From: Halothiobacillus sp.
GTDB taxonomy: Bacteria; Pseudomonadota; Gammaproteobacteria; Halothiobacillales; Halothiobacillaceae
Assembly (NCBI GenBank): GCA_016278265.1
Contig: JADQCE010000002.1
Coordinates: forward strand, 744,001-808,000
Direction of reading: 5' to 3'
Length of the DNA: 64,000 nt
Shown: positions 1 to 9,495 of the stretch, one piece after another
Layout: each line of letters begins with the position of its first letter
Numbering within the stretch: the first letter of the stretch is position 1
The notes under the pieces: model-generated
Database searches by the model: none
Seen by the model: only the letters and a program-made list of their open reading frames with translations
What the model was told of the DNA's origin: nothing
Translations under genes and position numbers: made by a program

Positions 1-2
1 TC

Positions 3-605
3 GTGGTGATGATTCCGGACTATCGCGTCTATCCCGAGGTGCGCTACCCGGATTTCCTGTATGACTCTGCCCGTGCGGTGGCCTGGGCACGGGCGCACGC
101 CACCGATTACGGCGCCAATCCGACGCGCCTGTCACTGATGGGACACTCGGCTGGGGCCTACAACGTGGCTATGTTGGTGACCGACGATCGCTACCTTAAA
201 GCGGTCGGCGGCGACCGTGGCTGGGTTACGTCCTGGGCGGGCCTTGCCGGGCCGTATGATTTCCTGCCGCTGAATGACCCCACGCTCGAACGCATCTTCG
301 AGCCTGCCGACCCGCTCGAGTCGAGCCAGCCGATCAACTGGGTCGACGGCGAGGTGCCGCCGACGTTGCTGGTGGTCAGCGACGATGACCCGGTGGTCGA
401 CCCACGGAATACCAAGCGGATGGCCGAGCGCCTGGAACGGGTCGGCGTGCCCGTCGAGCTGTTACGGGTGGACAATCTGCGTCATGCCGGCGTGGTGGTC
501 AGCCTGTCGAACGTATTCCCATTCGACGATCAGGTTCTATCGACGGTATCCCGATTTCTCGGTCGGGTGCCGCCGACCGGGGCGTCGCAGGCAAGGACCG
601 AGTAG
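3..605 (+). CDS. alpha/beta hydrolase (carboxylesterase-like), 5' end outside window
   Basis: C-terminal 200 residues of a serine hydrolase whose start lies upstream of the window; the frame is open to the first base, and the GTG at position 3 is probably internal. The nucleophile elbow reads GHSAG (about residue 47 of the visible part). A plausible catalytic Asp lies in the DDDPVVDPRNT stretch and the His in LRHAGV near the C-terminus, so the triad appears complete. The layout (YRVYPEVRYPDFLYDSARAV before the elbow) resembles the carboxylesterase / hormone-sensitive-lipase-like group. The substrate cannot be inferred. It converges with cca, whose stop lies 22 bases downstream. Confidence 0.8.
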   Translation: MVMIPDYRVYPEVRYPDFLYDSARAVAWARAHATDYGANPTRLSLMGHSAGAYNVAMLVTDDRYLKAVGGDRGWVTSWAGLAGPYDFLPLNDPTLERIFEPADPLESSQPINWVDGEVPPTLLVVSDDDPVVDPRNTKRMAERLERVGVPVELLRVDNLRHAGVVVSLSNVFPFDDQVLSTVSRFLGRVPPTGASQARTE

Positions 606-626
606 GGCCCAGCGTCCACGACGTGC

Positions 627-1874
627 TTACTGTGGGCGTGGCAGTTCGGCGACCGCTCGGATGCGTTCGCGCCGGAGGGCTTCACCCAGCGCCTTGCCCC
701 GAATCCCCTGTTCAAGCAGGGGCTGTGGCGAGATGGCGGCCACCGTCTCACGAACCTGGCGTAACCAATCCCCCTCCGGATACTCGACCGATTCTTTGCC
801 GGGCTTGCCGCGCGAGTCAGCATGACAGACGATCAGGATCTCCTCGAAGCGCTCCGGGCGGCGCAAGGCATCGAGTTCATCGATCAGGTCGACCAACGTG
901 GAGTCGCGCATTTCCAGTGCCCGGTGAATCCGGCCGTGTTGGGCGGTGACGGTCAGGGCTAGTTCCCGGATCGCCTTGGAGGTGCGCAGGCGCTCGCAAA
1001 GTGCCCGCGTGGGCTTGACCCCGCGATGTTCGTGGCCGATGTGTTGAGGCCAGTCCTCGGGCGGCGTGAGTGCCTTGCCCAGGTCGTGGCAGACCGCGGC
1101 AAAGCGCACGCCAACCGAATCGCTCAGGCCGGCGGCGGCATCAAGCACCAGCAGGGTGTGGATGCCCGTGTCTACCTCGGGGTGGTATTCCTTCGGCTGA
1201 GGTACGCCGAACAGCGCCTCGATCTCGGGGAAGGTCTCGGCCAGGGCATCGACGTCGTGGAGTACCGCGAAATAGCGCGAGGGGCGTTCGGTGCCCAGCG
1301 CCTTGACCGTCTCTGCCCACACGCGTTCGGGGACCAGGTCGGCAAGCTCCCCGCTGGCGCTCATCTGACGCATCAGCGAGGCAGTGGCGTCGGCGACCTC
1401 GAATCCATGGGCGCCCAGCTGGGCGGCAAAACGTGCCACGCGCAACACCCGTAACGGGTCTTCGACGAAGGCGGGGCCCACATGGCGCAGTCGGCGGGCC
1501 TCGAGGTCGTCGCGACCGCCAAACGGATCGACCAGCTCGCCGTTCTCCCGCATGGCCATCGCGTTGATCGTCAGGTCACGCCGAGCCAGATCGTCTTCGA
1601 GGGTGACCGCCGGGTCGGCATGCACCGCAAAACCGTGGTAGCCGCGTCCCTGCTTGCGTTCGGTGCGGGCCAGCGCGTATTCCTCGCCGGTCTCCGGGTG
1701 GAGAAACACGGGAAAGTCCGCGCCCACCTGTCGAAAGCCGCGCGCGAGCATCTCCTCGGGCGTGGCGCCGACGACTACCCAGTCGTGGTCGACCACCTTG
1801 CGGCCGAGCAACTGGTCACGTACGGCGCCGCCAACGATGTAGCACTCGAGGTTTTCGGTGACCATGTCGGGCAT
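627..1874 (-). CDS. cca: CCA-adding enzyme (multifunctional tRNA nucleotidyltransferase)
   Basis: 415 residues, the usual size of the gammaproteobacterial multifunctional Cca. It builds or repairs the 3' CCA end of tRNAs from CTP and ATP. The nucleotidyltransferase head begins YIVGGAVRDQLLG near the N-terminus, followed by DHDWVVVG and the RRDLTINAMA motif (about residue 98). The second half carries an HD-type phosphohydrolase motif (VCHDLGKAL), which gives phosphatase/2'-phosphodiesterase activity in the E. coli enzyme. The chosen ATG has a GGAG about six bases upstream. It is divergent from the sigma-54 activator at 1983. Confidence 0.95.
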   Translation of the reverse strand: MPDMVTENLECYIVGGAVRDQLLGRKVVDHDWVVVGATPEEMLARGFRQVGADFPVFLHPETGEEYALARTERKQGRGYHGFAVHADPAVTLEDDLARRDLTINAMAMRENGELVDPFGGRDDLEARRLRHVGPAFVEDPLRVLRVARFAAQLGAHGFEVADATASLMRQMSASGELADLVPERVWAETVKALGTERPSRYFAVLHDVDALAETFPEIEALFGVPQPKEYHPEVDTGIHTLLVLDAAAGLSDSVGVRFAAVCHDLGKALTPPEDWPQHIGHEHRGVKPTRALCERLRTSKAIRELALTVTAQHGRIHRALEMRDSTLVDLIDELDALRRPERFEEILIVCHADSRGKPGKESVEYPEGDWLRQVRETVAAISPQPLLEQGIRGKALGEALRRERIRAVAELPRPQ

Positions 1875-1982
1875 CGTATCTCCGGGTGATTGAGTCGGGT
1901 TTGGGTGGCAAAAGCGTGCTTTATCATGACGCGTGGCAGCGGTAGACTGGCCGCCATCCCGTCACGTTATGGACACATCGCC

Positions 1983-2954
1983 ATGAACGCGAATCCCTAT
2001 CTTGAGGCATTGCAGAGCCAGTCGCCACGTTTCGAGTCCACGCTGCGCAGCATCGGGCTGGTGGCGGCCACCGAGGCAACGGTACTCATCATGGGCGAGA
2101 CCGGCACCGGCAAGGAACTGGCCGCCCGTGCGATCCATGCCGGCTCGCCGCGTGCCAGCGGCCCACTGGTGACGGTCAATTGCGCGACCATCCCGGACGA
2201 GCTGGCCGAATCGACGTTGTTCGGCCATCGGCGTGGGGCGTTCACCGGCGCGCTCGCCGACCAGCCGGGGCTGGTCGATCAGGCCGATGGCGGCACGCTG
2301 TTTCTCGACGAGCTCGGCGAGCTGCCGCTTGCCCTGCAGGCGAAATTGCTGCGCTTGTTGGAGAATGGCGAGACCCGTGCCGTGGGGGAGACGGGGACGC
2401 GACGCGTTGACCTACGCGTGGTGGCGGCGACCCATCGAGATCTTGCCGCCATGGTCGAGGCCGGCGAATTCCGAGCCGACCTCTATTTCCGGCTGGCCGG
2501 GGTGCCGGTCGAGCTGTTGCCGTTGCGCGATCGTCAGGGTGACGTCGACTGGTTGTTCGCCCGTTTCCTGGCCGATGACGCCGCCCGGAATGGCGTGGCA
2601 CTGCCGCGTCTGACGGCGCGGGCGGCCGGTGTGCTGCGCCGTTACCGCTGGCCGGGCAATGTTCGCGAGCTCAAGCAGCTGGCCGAGCGGCTGGTGATCT
2701 TCCACGCGGGTGGCGTCGTCGACGTCGAGGCATTGCCGCCGGCGATGCGTTCGGCGGCGCAGAGCGAATGCGGTGGTCCGATCGCGCCGGGTTTCGTGTT
2801 GCCGGAAGGGGGCGTCGATCTCGAGGCCGTCGAGAGCGATCTCCTGCGCCAGGCCCTGGCCCATACCGGCGGCAACAAATCTCACGCCGCTCGCCTGCTG
2901 CACCTCTCGCGTGACACGTTTCTCTATCGTCTGAAGAAGTTCGCCATCGAATAG
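1983..2954 (+). CDS. sigma-54-dependent AAA+ transcriptional activator without sensor domain
   Basis: 323 residues from the ATG at 1983; a longer in-frame start at 1890 would add 31 residues unlike the family. The protein is a bare AAA+ domain plus Fis-type helix-turn-helix, the PspF arrangement. Visible motifs are Walker A GETGTGKE, the GAFTGA loop that contacts sigma-54, Walker [14 protein letters not shown], the arginine-finger region and [13 protein letters not shown]. The C-terminal helix-turn-helix includes [17 protein letters not shown]. It should remodel closed RpoN complexes (rpoN is at 24231). No psp genes adjoin it, so the target is unknown. A strong terminator follows the stop. 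Confidence 0.9.
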   Translation: MNANPYLEALQSQSPRFESTLRSIGLVAATEATVLIMGETGTGKELAARAIHAGSPRASGPLVTVNCATIPDELAESTLFGHRRGAFTGALADQPGLVDQADGGTLFLDELGELPLALQAKLLRLLENGETRAVGETGTRRVDLRVVAATHRDLAAMVEAGEFRADLYFRLAGVPVELLPLRDRQGDVDWLFARFLADDAARNGVALPRLTARAAGVLRRYRWPGNVRELKQLAERLVIFHAGGVVDVEALPPAMRSAAQSECGGPIAPGFVLPEGGVDLEAVESDLLRQALAHTGGNKSHAARLLHLSRDTFLYRLKKFAIE

Positions 2955-2988
2955 CGACCGACCAACGCGCCTTGTCCCGAATGGTTTA

Positions 2989-3023
2989 GGCCCCGTATCG
3001 GTACCTTCCGATACGGGGCCTTT
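2989..3023 (+). terminator. Rho-independent terminator after the sigma-54 activator
   Basis: Perfect 13-bp stem (2989-3001 with 3008-3020) and six-base loop, followed by TTT. It lies 35 bases past the activator stop. Confidence 0.8.
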
Positions 3024-3079
3024 GCGTTGGGCGTGTGGTTGGGGAGCGTAGTGGGGGGCTTGTGCCCGTCTGGTGGCAC

Positions 3080-3105
3080 AAAAAAACGGCAGCCCGAAGC
3101 TGCCG
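3080..3105 (-). terminator. Rho-independent terminator of the TonB receptor gene
   Basis: Read on the minus strand, a CGGCAGC / GCTGCCG stem closes a TTCG tetraloop region and is followed by six or more T residues, 44 bases after the receptor stop. A second 8-bp hairpin (3110-3127) lies between the stop and this terminator. Confidence 0.85.
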
Positions 3106-3148
3106 CAAGGCCACGCCGAGGCGTGGCAGTCTGGAGAGAAGAACAGGG

Positions 3149-5209
3149 TCAGAACGTAGCGGTGAGGCGTGCCCAAACGGTGCGTCCCGGCTCGTTGATT
3201 CGCGCGGTCGCGTCACCGAACACGCTGCTGTAGGCGCGATTGACGTGCTGGGCATAAGTCCGGTCGAAGACGTTGTCGACACCGGCTTCCAGTCGCCAGT
3301 TACGGGTGATCTCGTAGCCGGCATTGAGGTCGAGCACGGCATATCCGGCCGTCTCGGTGGTGTCCAGTCCGCTCTGTTCGTCGATGGCTTCTGCGCGAGC
3401 CGCCCAGCGCAGGACCACGGCACCATCCACCGCCCCTCGCTCGGCACGTACCCCAAGATTGCCCGACAGCGGCGGGATCTGCGGCAGGTCGCGCGAGTCG
3501 CTGGTGTTGCGCCCGCGGACGTAACTGAACTGGGCTTCAGTCGTCAGCCAATCGGTCAGGGCATAGCGCAGGTCGAGCTCGCCACCATGGAGGCGGGCAT
3601 CGACATTGCGGTAGCTGGTGGTCATCGGCATCAGGCCCGCGATTTGGCGGTCCTGCAGGATGTAGCCATCGACCTGGTCGATATACACGTTGGCGCTCGT
3701 CATGAGCCGCTCGTTCTGCCACGCCAAGCCGGCCTCGATCTGGTGGTGGATTTCCGGCTCCAGATCCGGGTTGCCCACCTTCGCCAGCATGCCGTTCATC
3801 AACAAGGTGATGTACTTCTGGGTCAGATTGGGCGCGACCGCCGTTCGGCTGAGCCCAACGTGACCCGAGAGGTTGGCGTTGAATGCATGGTTGTAGCGAA
3901 GCAGGCCGCTAATCTCGGTGTCGCTCCTGGCCTCGGCCGCCGCGGCGCGGATGTCGGCTGGTACCTTCATGTGCGTGGCAATGCTCTTGTCGAGACTGGT
4001 GTCGATCTCGCTCTCGAAGCGATCGACGCGTAGCCCGGCACGCAGCGAGTCGTTGTCACCCAGGTCCCAGTCACCTTCGACGAACGCGCCGAACTGGTCG
4101 GTCTGGCCATCCGGCCACTGGCGGAATGCAAGCATGTCGGTCATCGCGTTGACCGCCTCGGCATTTTGCTCCACGCGCTGGAAGTCGAGGCCGTAGTCCA
4201 CCTCGACCCCGTTAATGTGTGATGACGCGGTCAGGCGGGCCGTGGTGGTGTGTGACTGCGCGGGTGCCTCCATCGGCATGGGGGCGGTCAGCTCGCGCAG
4301 GCTGAAGTTATCCATTAGGTGATCGACATTGGCGCGCGAGAGCTCGAGTCGCACGGCATCGAGCGGTCCTTCGAGATCACCCAGTCGACCGTCGAGGCGG
4401 TAGATGGTGGCGTTGTCGAATATTGAATCCATGCCGGTGCCCGCGTAGCGGGTGTCGAGCATGCGGTTGCGATCGATGGAGACCTCGATCCCGGTCTCGT
4501 CACTGACGCGGTAGCCGCCAATAATGGTGCCGCTGCGCTGTTTGAACGACGAGGGCACCTCGTCGCCATCACCGTCCTCGTAGTTCTCGCCGTTGGCGAT
4601 CTGGCCGATCACGCGGCCATAGGCATCACCGTTGCTCATCAGCACGTCGGCGCTGCTCTGATCGGTCAGGCCGTTGCTGCTGGTGGCGAAGCCGAAGCGA
4701 GACTGGATGCCGGACTCGGCGGCGCGCTCGAAGGTGTTGCGCGTGAGCTCGATGCTGCCGCCGCTGCCGCCCGGTCCGCGGGTCAGGGTGGTCACGCCCT
4801 TGCGCACCTCGACCTCGTCGTAGCCGGCCAGATTGCCGAAGCTGGTGGGTGGGTCCATGCGGTTCGGGCAGGCGTTGGCGATGCCCGCCCCATCGAGCAG
4901 CACGTTGAGCTGGTGTTCACGTTGCCCGCGGATAATCGGATCGAGGCCATGCCCGGACATGCGTCCGGCGTTGACGCCGCTGATCTCGCGAAGCACCTCG
5001 GCCAGGTCCGCACGGGGCGCCGTGTCCTCGGCCGTCAAGGTGATCGGTTGGTCGATCGATACCGGTTCCGGGGCGGTAATCAGGATGGTATCCAGGCCCT
5101 GAGCGACGACGGGTTGGGCGCCGGCTGTCATGGTGGCCACGTTTGCAAGGCTGGCGAGCATGGCGGTGTGCAGACGGGTGGGGCGGCGGTGTGGGCGAGC
5201 GGCAGTCAT
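3149..5209 (-). CDS. TonB-dependent outer-membrane receptor, copper (OprC/NosA) type
   Basis: 686 residues from the ATG at 5209, which has a GAGGAA nine bases upstream; a GTG at 5227 in the same frame is inside that ribosome-binding site. An N-terminal signal-like segment ends near PVVAQG. A plug domain (about 45-160) contains RGQREHQLNVLLDG, CPNRMDPPTSF and VEVRKGVTTL. The CPNRMDPPT block is the hallmark of the copper-receptor group (OprC, NosA), in which the Met helps bind copper. The rest is a 22-strand-type barrel ending in a C-terminal Phe (LTATF). It probably imports copper species across the outer membrane, powered by TonB. No TonB/ExbBD genes are nearby. The divergent intergenic region contains a perfect 17-base palindrome. 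Confidence 0.85.
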   Translation of the reverse strand: MTAARPHRRPTRLHTAMLASLANVATMTAGAQPVVAQGLDTILITAPEPVSIDQPITLTAEDTAPRADLAEVLREISGVNAGRMSGHGLDPIIRGQREHQLNVLLDGAGIANACPNRMDPPTSFGNLAGYDEVEVRKGVTTLTRGPGGSGGSIELTRNTFERAAESGIQSRFGFATSSNGLTDQSSADVLMSNGDAYGRVIGQIANGENYEDGDGDEVPSSFKQRSGTIIGGYRVSDETGIEVSIDRNRMLDTRYAGTGMDSIFDNATIYRLDGRLGDLEGPLDAVRLELSRANVDHLMDNFSLRELTAPMPMEAPAQSHTTTARLTASSHINGVEVDYGLDFQRVEQNAEAVNAMTDMLAFRQWPDGQTDQFGAFVEGDWDLGDNDSLRAGLRVDRFESEIDTSLDKSIATHMKVPADIRAAAAEARSDTEISGLLRYNHAFNANLSGHVGLSRTAVAPNLTQKYITLLMNGMLAKVGNPDLEPEIHHQIEAGLAWQNERLMTSANVYIDQVDGYILQDRQIAGLMPMTTSYRNVDARLHGGELDLRYALTDWLTTEAQFSYVRGRNTSDSRDLPQIPPLSGNLGVRAERGAVDGAVVLRWAARAEAIDEQSGLDTTETAGYAVLDLNAGYEITRNWRLEAGVDNVFDRTYAQHVNRAYSSVFGDATARINEPGRTVWARLTATF

Positions 5210-5289
5210 GCGGGAATCGTTCCTCACTGTGTGGTCGGTTGAGTGTGGCGTGTTGACGCCCTACACAGCAGGAAACGGGCCATCGGCAA

Positions 5290-5306
5290 GTCGTTGATTC
5301 AACGAC
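5290..5306. promoter_or_regulatory. 17-base perfect palindrome, candidate operator
   Basis: Half-sites GTCGTTGA and TCAACGAC flank a single T. It sits between the divergent TonB receptor (ATG at 5209) and gcvH-like gene (ATG at 5452), about 80 bases before the receptor start. Dyad and position suggest a repressor or activator site. The regulator is unknown. Confidence 0.4.
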
Positions 5307-5326
5307 GCCGAGGCGCCGGGGAATGG

Positions 5327-5357
5327 GGCAGATGCCGCAGGCACTGGGGCATCTGCC
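5327..5357. repeat. inverted repeat in the gcvH upstream region
   Basis: Ten-base arms GGCAGATGCC and GGCATCTGCC (5327-5336, 5348-5357) around an 11-base loop, about 95 bases before the gcvH-like start. The arms also form an imperfect direct repeat (13 of 15 bases). There is no T-run, so it is not a clear terminator. Confidence 0.4.
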
Positions 5358-5451
5358 GCAGTCGAACCCCCAACGGACAATCGAGAAGGTTGGCGGTTTG
5401 TGCCAAAATCGCGGGCCTGTTTACCCGCTTTACCTGACGAAGGAGTCGCCC

Positions 5452-5832
5452 ATGGAAATTCTGCAGGATCGGCGCTACGGCGAAACCCACGAGTGGTACA
5501 CGGTCGAAGACGATGTGATCACGGTGGGGGTGACCGAGCAGGGGCAGGAAATGCTGGGCGACGTGGTGTTCGCCGATCTGCCGGACGTGGGGCAGGCGGT
5601 CTCCGAGGGCGCGCCATGTGCCACGCTCGAGTCGGTCAAGGCAGCATCCGACGTGCTCTGTCCGGTGGATGGCGAAGTGCTCGAGATCAACGAGGCGCTC
5701 GAGGACAGCCCGGAACTGATCAACGACGATCCGCTCGACGAGGGCTGGATCCTGAAGATCCGCATGGAGGGCGAGCCGGCTGAATGGATGGGTCCGGACG
5801 AGTATGGCCGGATGCTCGAGTCGACCGACTGA
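5452..5832 (+). CDS. gcvH: glycine cleavage H-like lipoyl carrier protein, stand-alone
   Basis: 126 residues, the normal size for GcvH. The start at 5452 follows a GAAGGAG box. Family features include THEWYTVEDD, VGVTEQGQEMLGDVVFADLP and the lipoylation site LESVKAASDV (Lys about residue 64). GcvH shuttles the aminomethyl group between the P, T and L proteins of glycine cleavage. None of gcvP, gcvT or lpd is adjacent. A lipoate-binding protein of a sulfur-oxidation (sHdr) system is an alternative reading, but no hdr genes are near, so the conventional role is preferred. dgkA follows 69 bases later on the same strand. Confidence 0.8.
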   Translation: MEILQDRRYGETHEWYTVEDDVITVGVTEQGQEMLGDVVFADLPDVGQAVSEGAPCATLESVKAASDVLCPVDGEVLEINEALEDSPELINDDPLDEGWILKIRMEGEPAEWMGPDEYGRMLESTD

Positions 5833-5901
5833 CCGCCGTTGCCGCTGGCCCCGCGAACCGTCTTCAACGGTTTGCTCGCCCCTGAACCGGGAGACCAACC
5901 C

Positions 5902-6264
5902 ATGGCGTCCGAACACAACTATGGTCTGAGGCGCGTCGGGTACGCGCTGCGTTATTCCCTGCAGGGGATGCGCGCGGCCTGGCGAAAGGAAGAGGCATTC
6001 CGGCAGGAGGTCGTGGTCGCCATGGTGGCCGTGCCGGTGGCGTGGTTCGTCGGCGAGAGTGCCCTGGAGCGAGCCGTGCTGATTGCAGTGGTGCTTCAGG
6101 TACTGATGGTGGAATTGATCAACACCGGGATCGAGGCGGTGGTCGATCGCATTGGCCACGATCCACACAAGCTCTCGGGGCGCGCCAAGGATGTTGGATC
6201 GGCGGCGGTCCTGATGGCAATCGTGATCGCCGCGGTGGTCTGGGGATTGCTGCTGTTCGACTGA
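5902..6264 (+). CDS. dgkA: diacylglycerol kinase, membrane trimeric type
   Basis: 120 residues, the usual size. It phosphorylates diacylglycerol at the inner membrane, recycling the product of osmoregulated-glucan or LPS-modification reactions. An amphipathic N-terminus (RYSLQGMRAAWRKEEAFRQE) precedes three membrane segments. The signature VELINTGIEAVVDRIG with its catalytic Glu and metal-binding residues is intact. The start at 5902 follows GGGAGA. It is convergent with mreD, whose stop lies four bases downstream. Confidence 0.93.
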   Translation: MASEHNYGLRRVGYALRYSLQGMRAAWRKEEAFRQEVVVAMVAVPVAWFVGESALERAVLIAVVLQVLMVELINTGIEAVVDRIGHDPHKLSGRAKDVGSAAVLMAIVIAAVVWGLLLFD

Positions 6265-6268
6265 CGCG

Positions 6269-6742
6269 TCAGCGCTCCGAGATGCGTGCCAGCCGGCTGA
6301 GCAGGAAGAACACCACCGGCCAAGCCGCCAGGTTGCTGAGCGCGCGCGACAGGTAGGTGGCCATGGACACCAGGTCGGTGGCCACGCCTTCCACCCACAG
6401 GCCCACCATCAGGTAGACCAAGGTAAAGCCGGCGATCAGCAAGGCCTGGGATAGCAGGGGCGCCACCCCAAGTCGCTGTCGCAACGACAGGACGAGGAAG
6501 GCTGTCATCGTGAACAGCAGGGCGTTGAGACCCAGCAGCCCATTGGTCGCCACATCGAGCATGAGCCCGGCGATCCAGGCATAGATCAATCCCGCCTGTG
6601 CGGGGCGGTAGAGCGACCAGAAGATCATCGTGAGGAGCAGCCATTGCGGGTTGTGCACCTGCATCGTCGTGGGCAAGGGCAGCAGGGTCAGTGCCAGGGC
6701 CGCGATGCTCGTCAGAATGATGGCGAACCAACTAGTCGTCAT
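6269..6742 (-). CDS. mreD: rod-shape-determining membrane protein MreD
   Basis: 157 residues with five or six hydrophobic segments and the MreD-like stretch NPQWLLLTMIFWSLYRP. It belongs to the inner-membrane elongasome complex with MreC, RodA and PBP2. The ATG at 6742 overlaps the mreC stop by 11 bases, as expected for translational coupling; longer in-frame starts lie within mreC. Last gene of the mreBCD operon. Confidence 0.93.
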   Translation of the reverse strand: MTTSWFAIILTSIAALALTLLPLPTTMQVHNPQWLLLTMIFWSLYRPAQAGLIYAWIAGLMLDVATNGLLGLNALLFTMTAFLVLSLRQRLGVAPLLSQALLIAGFTLVYLMVGLWVEGVATDLVSMATYLSRALSNLAAWPVVFFLLSRLARISER

Positions 6743-7682
6743 CTGTCGCTCCCGTGGCATCGGGGACCGCGGACTCGTCGACCGTATTGCCATCGGTGGG
6801 TGGCGTGATGATCGGGCGCTCGAGGGTCTCATCGGATGCCGCGTCGGTGTCGGCTGCCGGCGCGTCTGGAGCCTCGGTGATCACGAGAACGTGGTCGAGA
6901 CGCTCGAGATCGGCGACCGGTTCGGCGATCAGCCGGATAAAGCCCTGTGCCTCGTCCATCTCGATGGCGATGACCCGTGCGACCGGGTAGCCGCGAGGAA
7001 AGGCGGTGTCGATACCGGAGGTGGTCAGCAGATCGCCGGGCTTGATGGCGGTGCGCTCGGGCACCCGTTCGGCAATCAACTGTCGGTTGCCGGTGCCGCG
7101 GAGCAGGGCAGTGCGGCCGGTATCGCCGAGAACGATCGAGAGAATGTGGTCGCGTGAGGTCAGTTGAATGACGGTCGCGCCGCTGCGCGTGCTGCGCAGA
7201 ATCTGACCGACCACCCCGTGCGCATCGATCACCGGATCGCCGGGACGCACGTCATCGCCGTGGCCTCGGTCGATGGTGAAGAGATTGCCTTGCAGGCTGG
7301 GTGGGTGACCGACACGCCGGGCAAGCAGCACGCTTGGGATGGCGCTGGCCTTGCCGTCAAGCATGGCGCGCAACTCGTCAACCTCGCGTTGCAAGGCGAC
7401 GAACTGCTGCATCTGGCCTCGAAGAAGGATGTTTTCCTCACGCAGGCGCTCGACGTCCGCTTGAAGTACGCGGCGCTCGACAAACCATTGGCCGACACTT
7501 CGCGCCATCACCACTGGTTGGTGAATGGCCTTGACGATGCCGTCGGTCGCGCCGCCCAGTCCCTGGTCGAGTTGACTGACCCAGCGGGTACCGATCCGGT
7601 CGAGGCTCATCAGGGCGATCGAGATCACCACCAGGACAAGGAGTAGGTTGAATCCGGGGCGGTGCGAATCGAAAAGCGCCAT
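6732..7682 (-). CDS. mreC: cell shape-determining protein MreC
   Basis: 316 residues. A short cytoplasmic N-terminus (SHRPGFN) is followed by one membrane anchor (LLLVLVVISIALM), then a coiled coil (about 75-115) and the periplasmic beta-domain (GDPVIDAHGVVGQI, TSRDHILSIVLGDTGR, LLTTSGID). The C-terminal 50 residues are acidic and low-complexity (TEAPDAPAADTDAASDET), probably a disordered tail. It links MreB filaments to PBP2 and RodA. It follows mreB by 11 bases. Confidence 0.95.
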   Translation of the reverse strand: MALFDSHRPGFNLLLVLVVISIALMSLDRIGTRWVSQLDQGLGGATDGIVKAIHQPVVMARSVGQWFVERRVLQADVERLREENILLRGQMQQFVALQREVDELRAMLDGKASAIPSVLLARRVGHPPSLQGNLFTIDRGHGDDVRPGDPVIDAHGVVGQILRSTRSGATVIQLTSRDHILSIVLGDTGRTALLRGTGNRQLIAERVPERTAIKPGDLLTTSGIDTAFPRGYPVARVIAIEMDEAQGFIRLIAEPVADLERLDHVLVITEAPDAPAADTDAASDETLERPIITPPTDGNTVDESAVPDATGATDDD

Positions 7683-7693
7683 GACCGGCGCCG

Positions 7694-9134
<1,441 letters not shown>

Positions 9135-9422
9135 ATGTCGTTGACCAATGACCAGTTGCAAACCGTGGCCCACCTCGCCCGTATTGCCGTTGAGCCAGAA
9201 TGGACCGAGGCGCTACGCTCGGATATCAACGGGATTCTCGATCAGGCCCGTCGCCTGGACGACCCAAGGCTCAACGACCTTGAGCCGATGGCCCATCCGC
9301 TCGACCAGGTCCAGAGGCTGCGCCCGGACTCGGTTACCGAGACCGACCAGCGCGAGACCCTGATGGACGGCGCGCCGGCCCACGAACAGGGCCTTTTCCT
9401 GGTGCCGAAAGTCATCGAATAA
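9135..9422 (+). CDS. gatC: Asp/Glu-tRNA amidotransferase subunit C
   Basis: 95 residues. The start MSLTNDQLQTVAHLARIAVEPEW is typical of GatC and has GAGGGG eight bases upstream. GatC stabilises GatA and wraps the GatA-GatB interface. The operon gatC-gatA-gatB is intact. It implies an indirect route to Gln-tRNA and/or Asn-tRNA, unlike E. coli. Confidence 0.93.
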   Translation: MSLTNDQLQTVAHLARIAVEPEWTEALRSDINGILDQARRLDDPRLNDLEPMAHPLDQVQRLRPDSVTETDQRETLMDGAPAHEQGLFLVPKVIE

Positions 9423-9495
9423 GTCGTATCCCGCCGGCCACCGCCCGGCGATGCCCTGATCGACGCCCACATTGCCTGCAAGGGGAACACCTTTC

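Noticed and set aside
5290-5306. FNR/Anr box reading of the palindrome
   Set aside because: TTGA and TCAA half-sites overlap with only one base between them; FNR needs four bases between TTGAT and ATCAA.
5210-5451. Glycine riboswitch before the gcvH-like gene
   Set aside because: The inverted repeats do not match the conserved tandem aptamer architecture.
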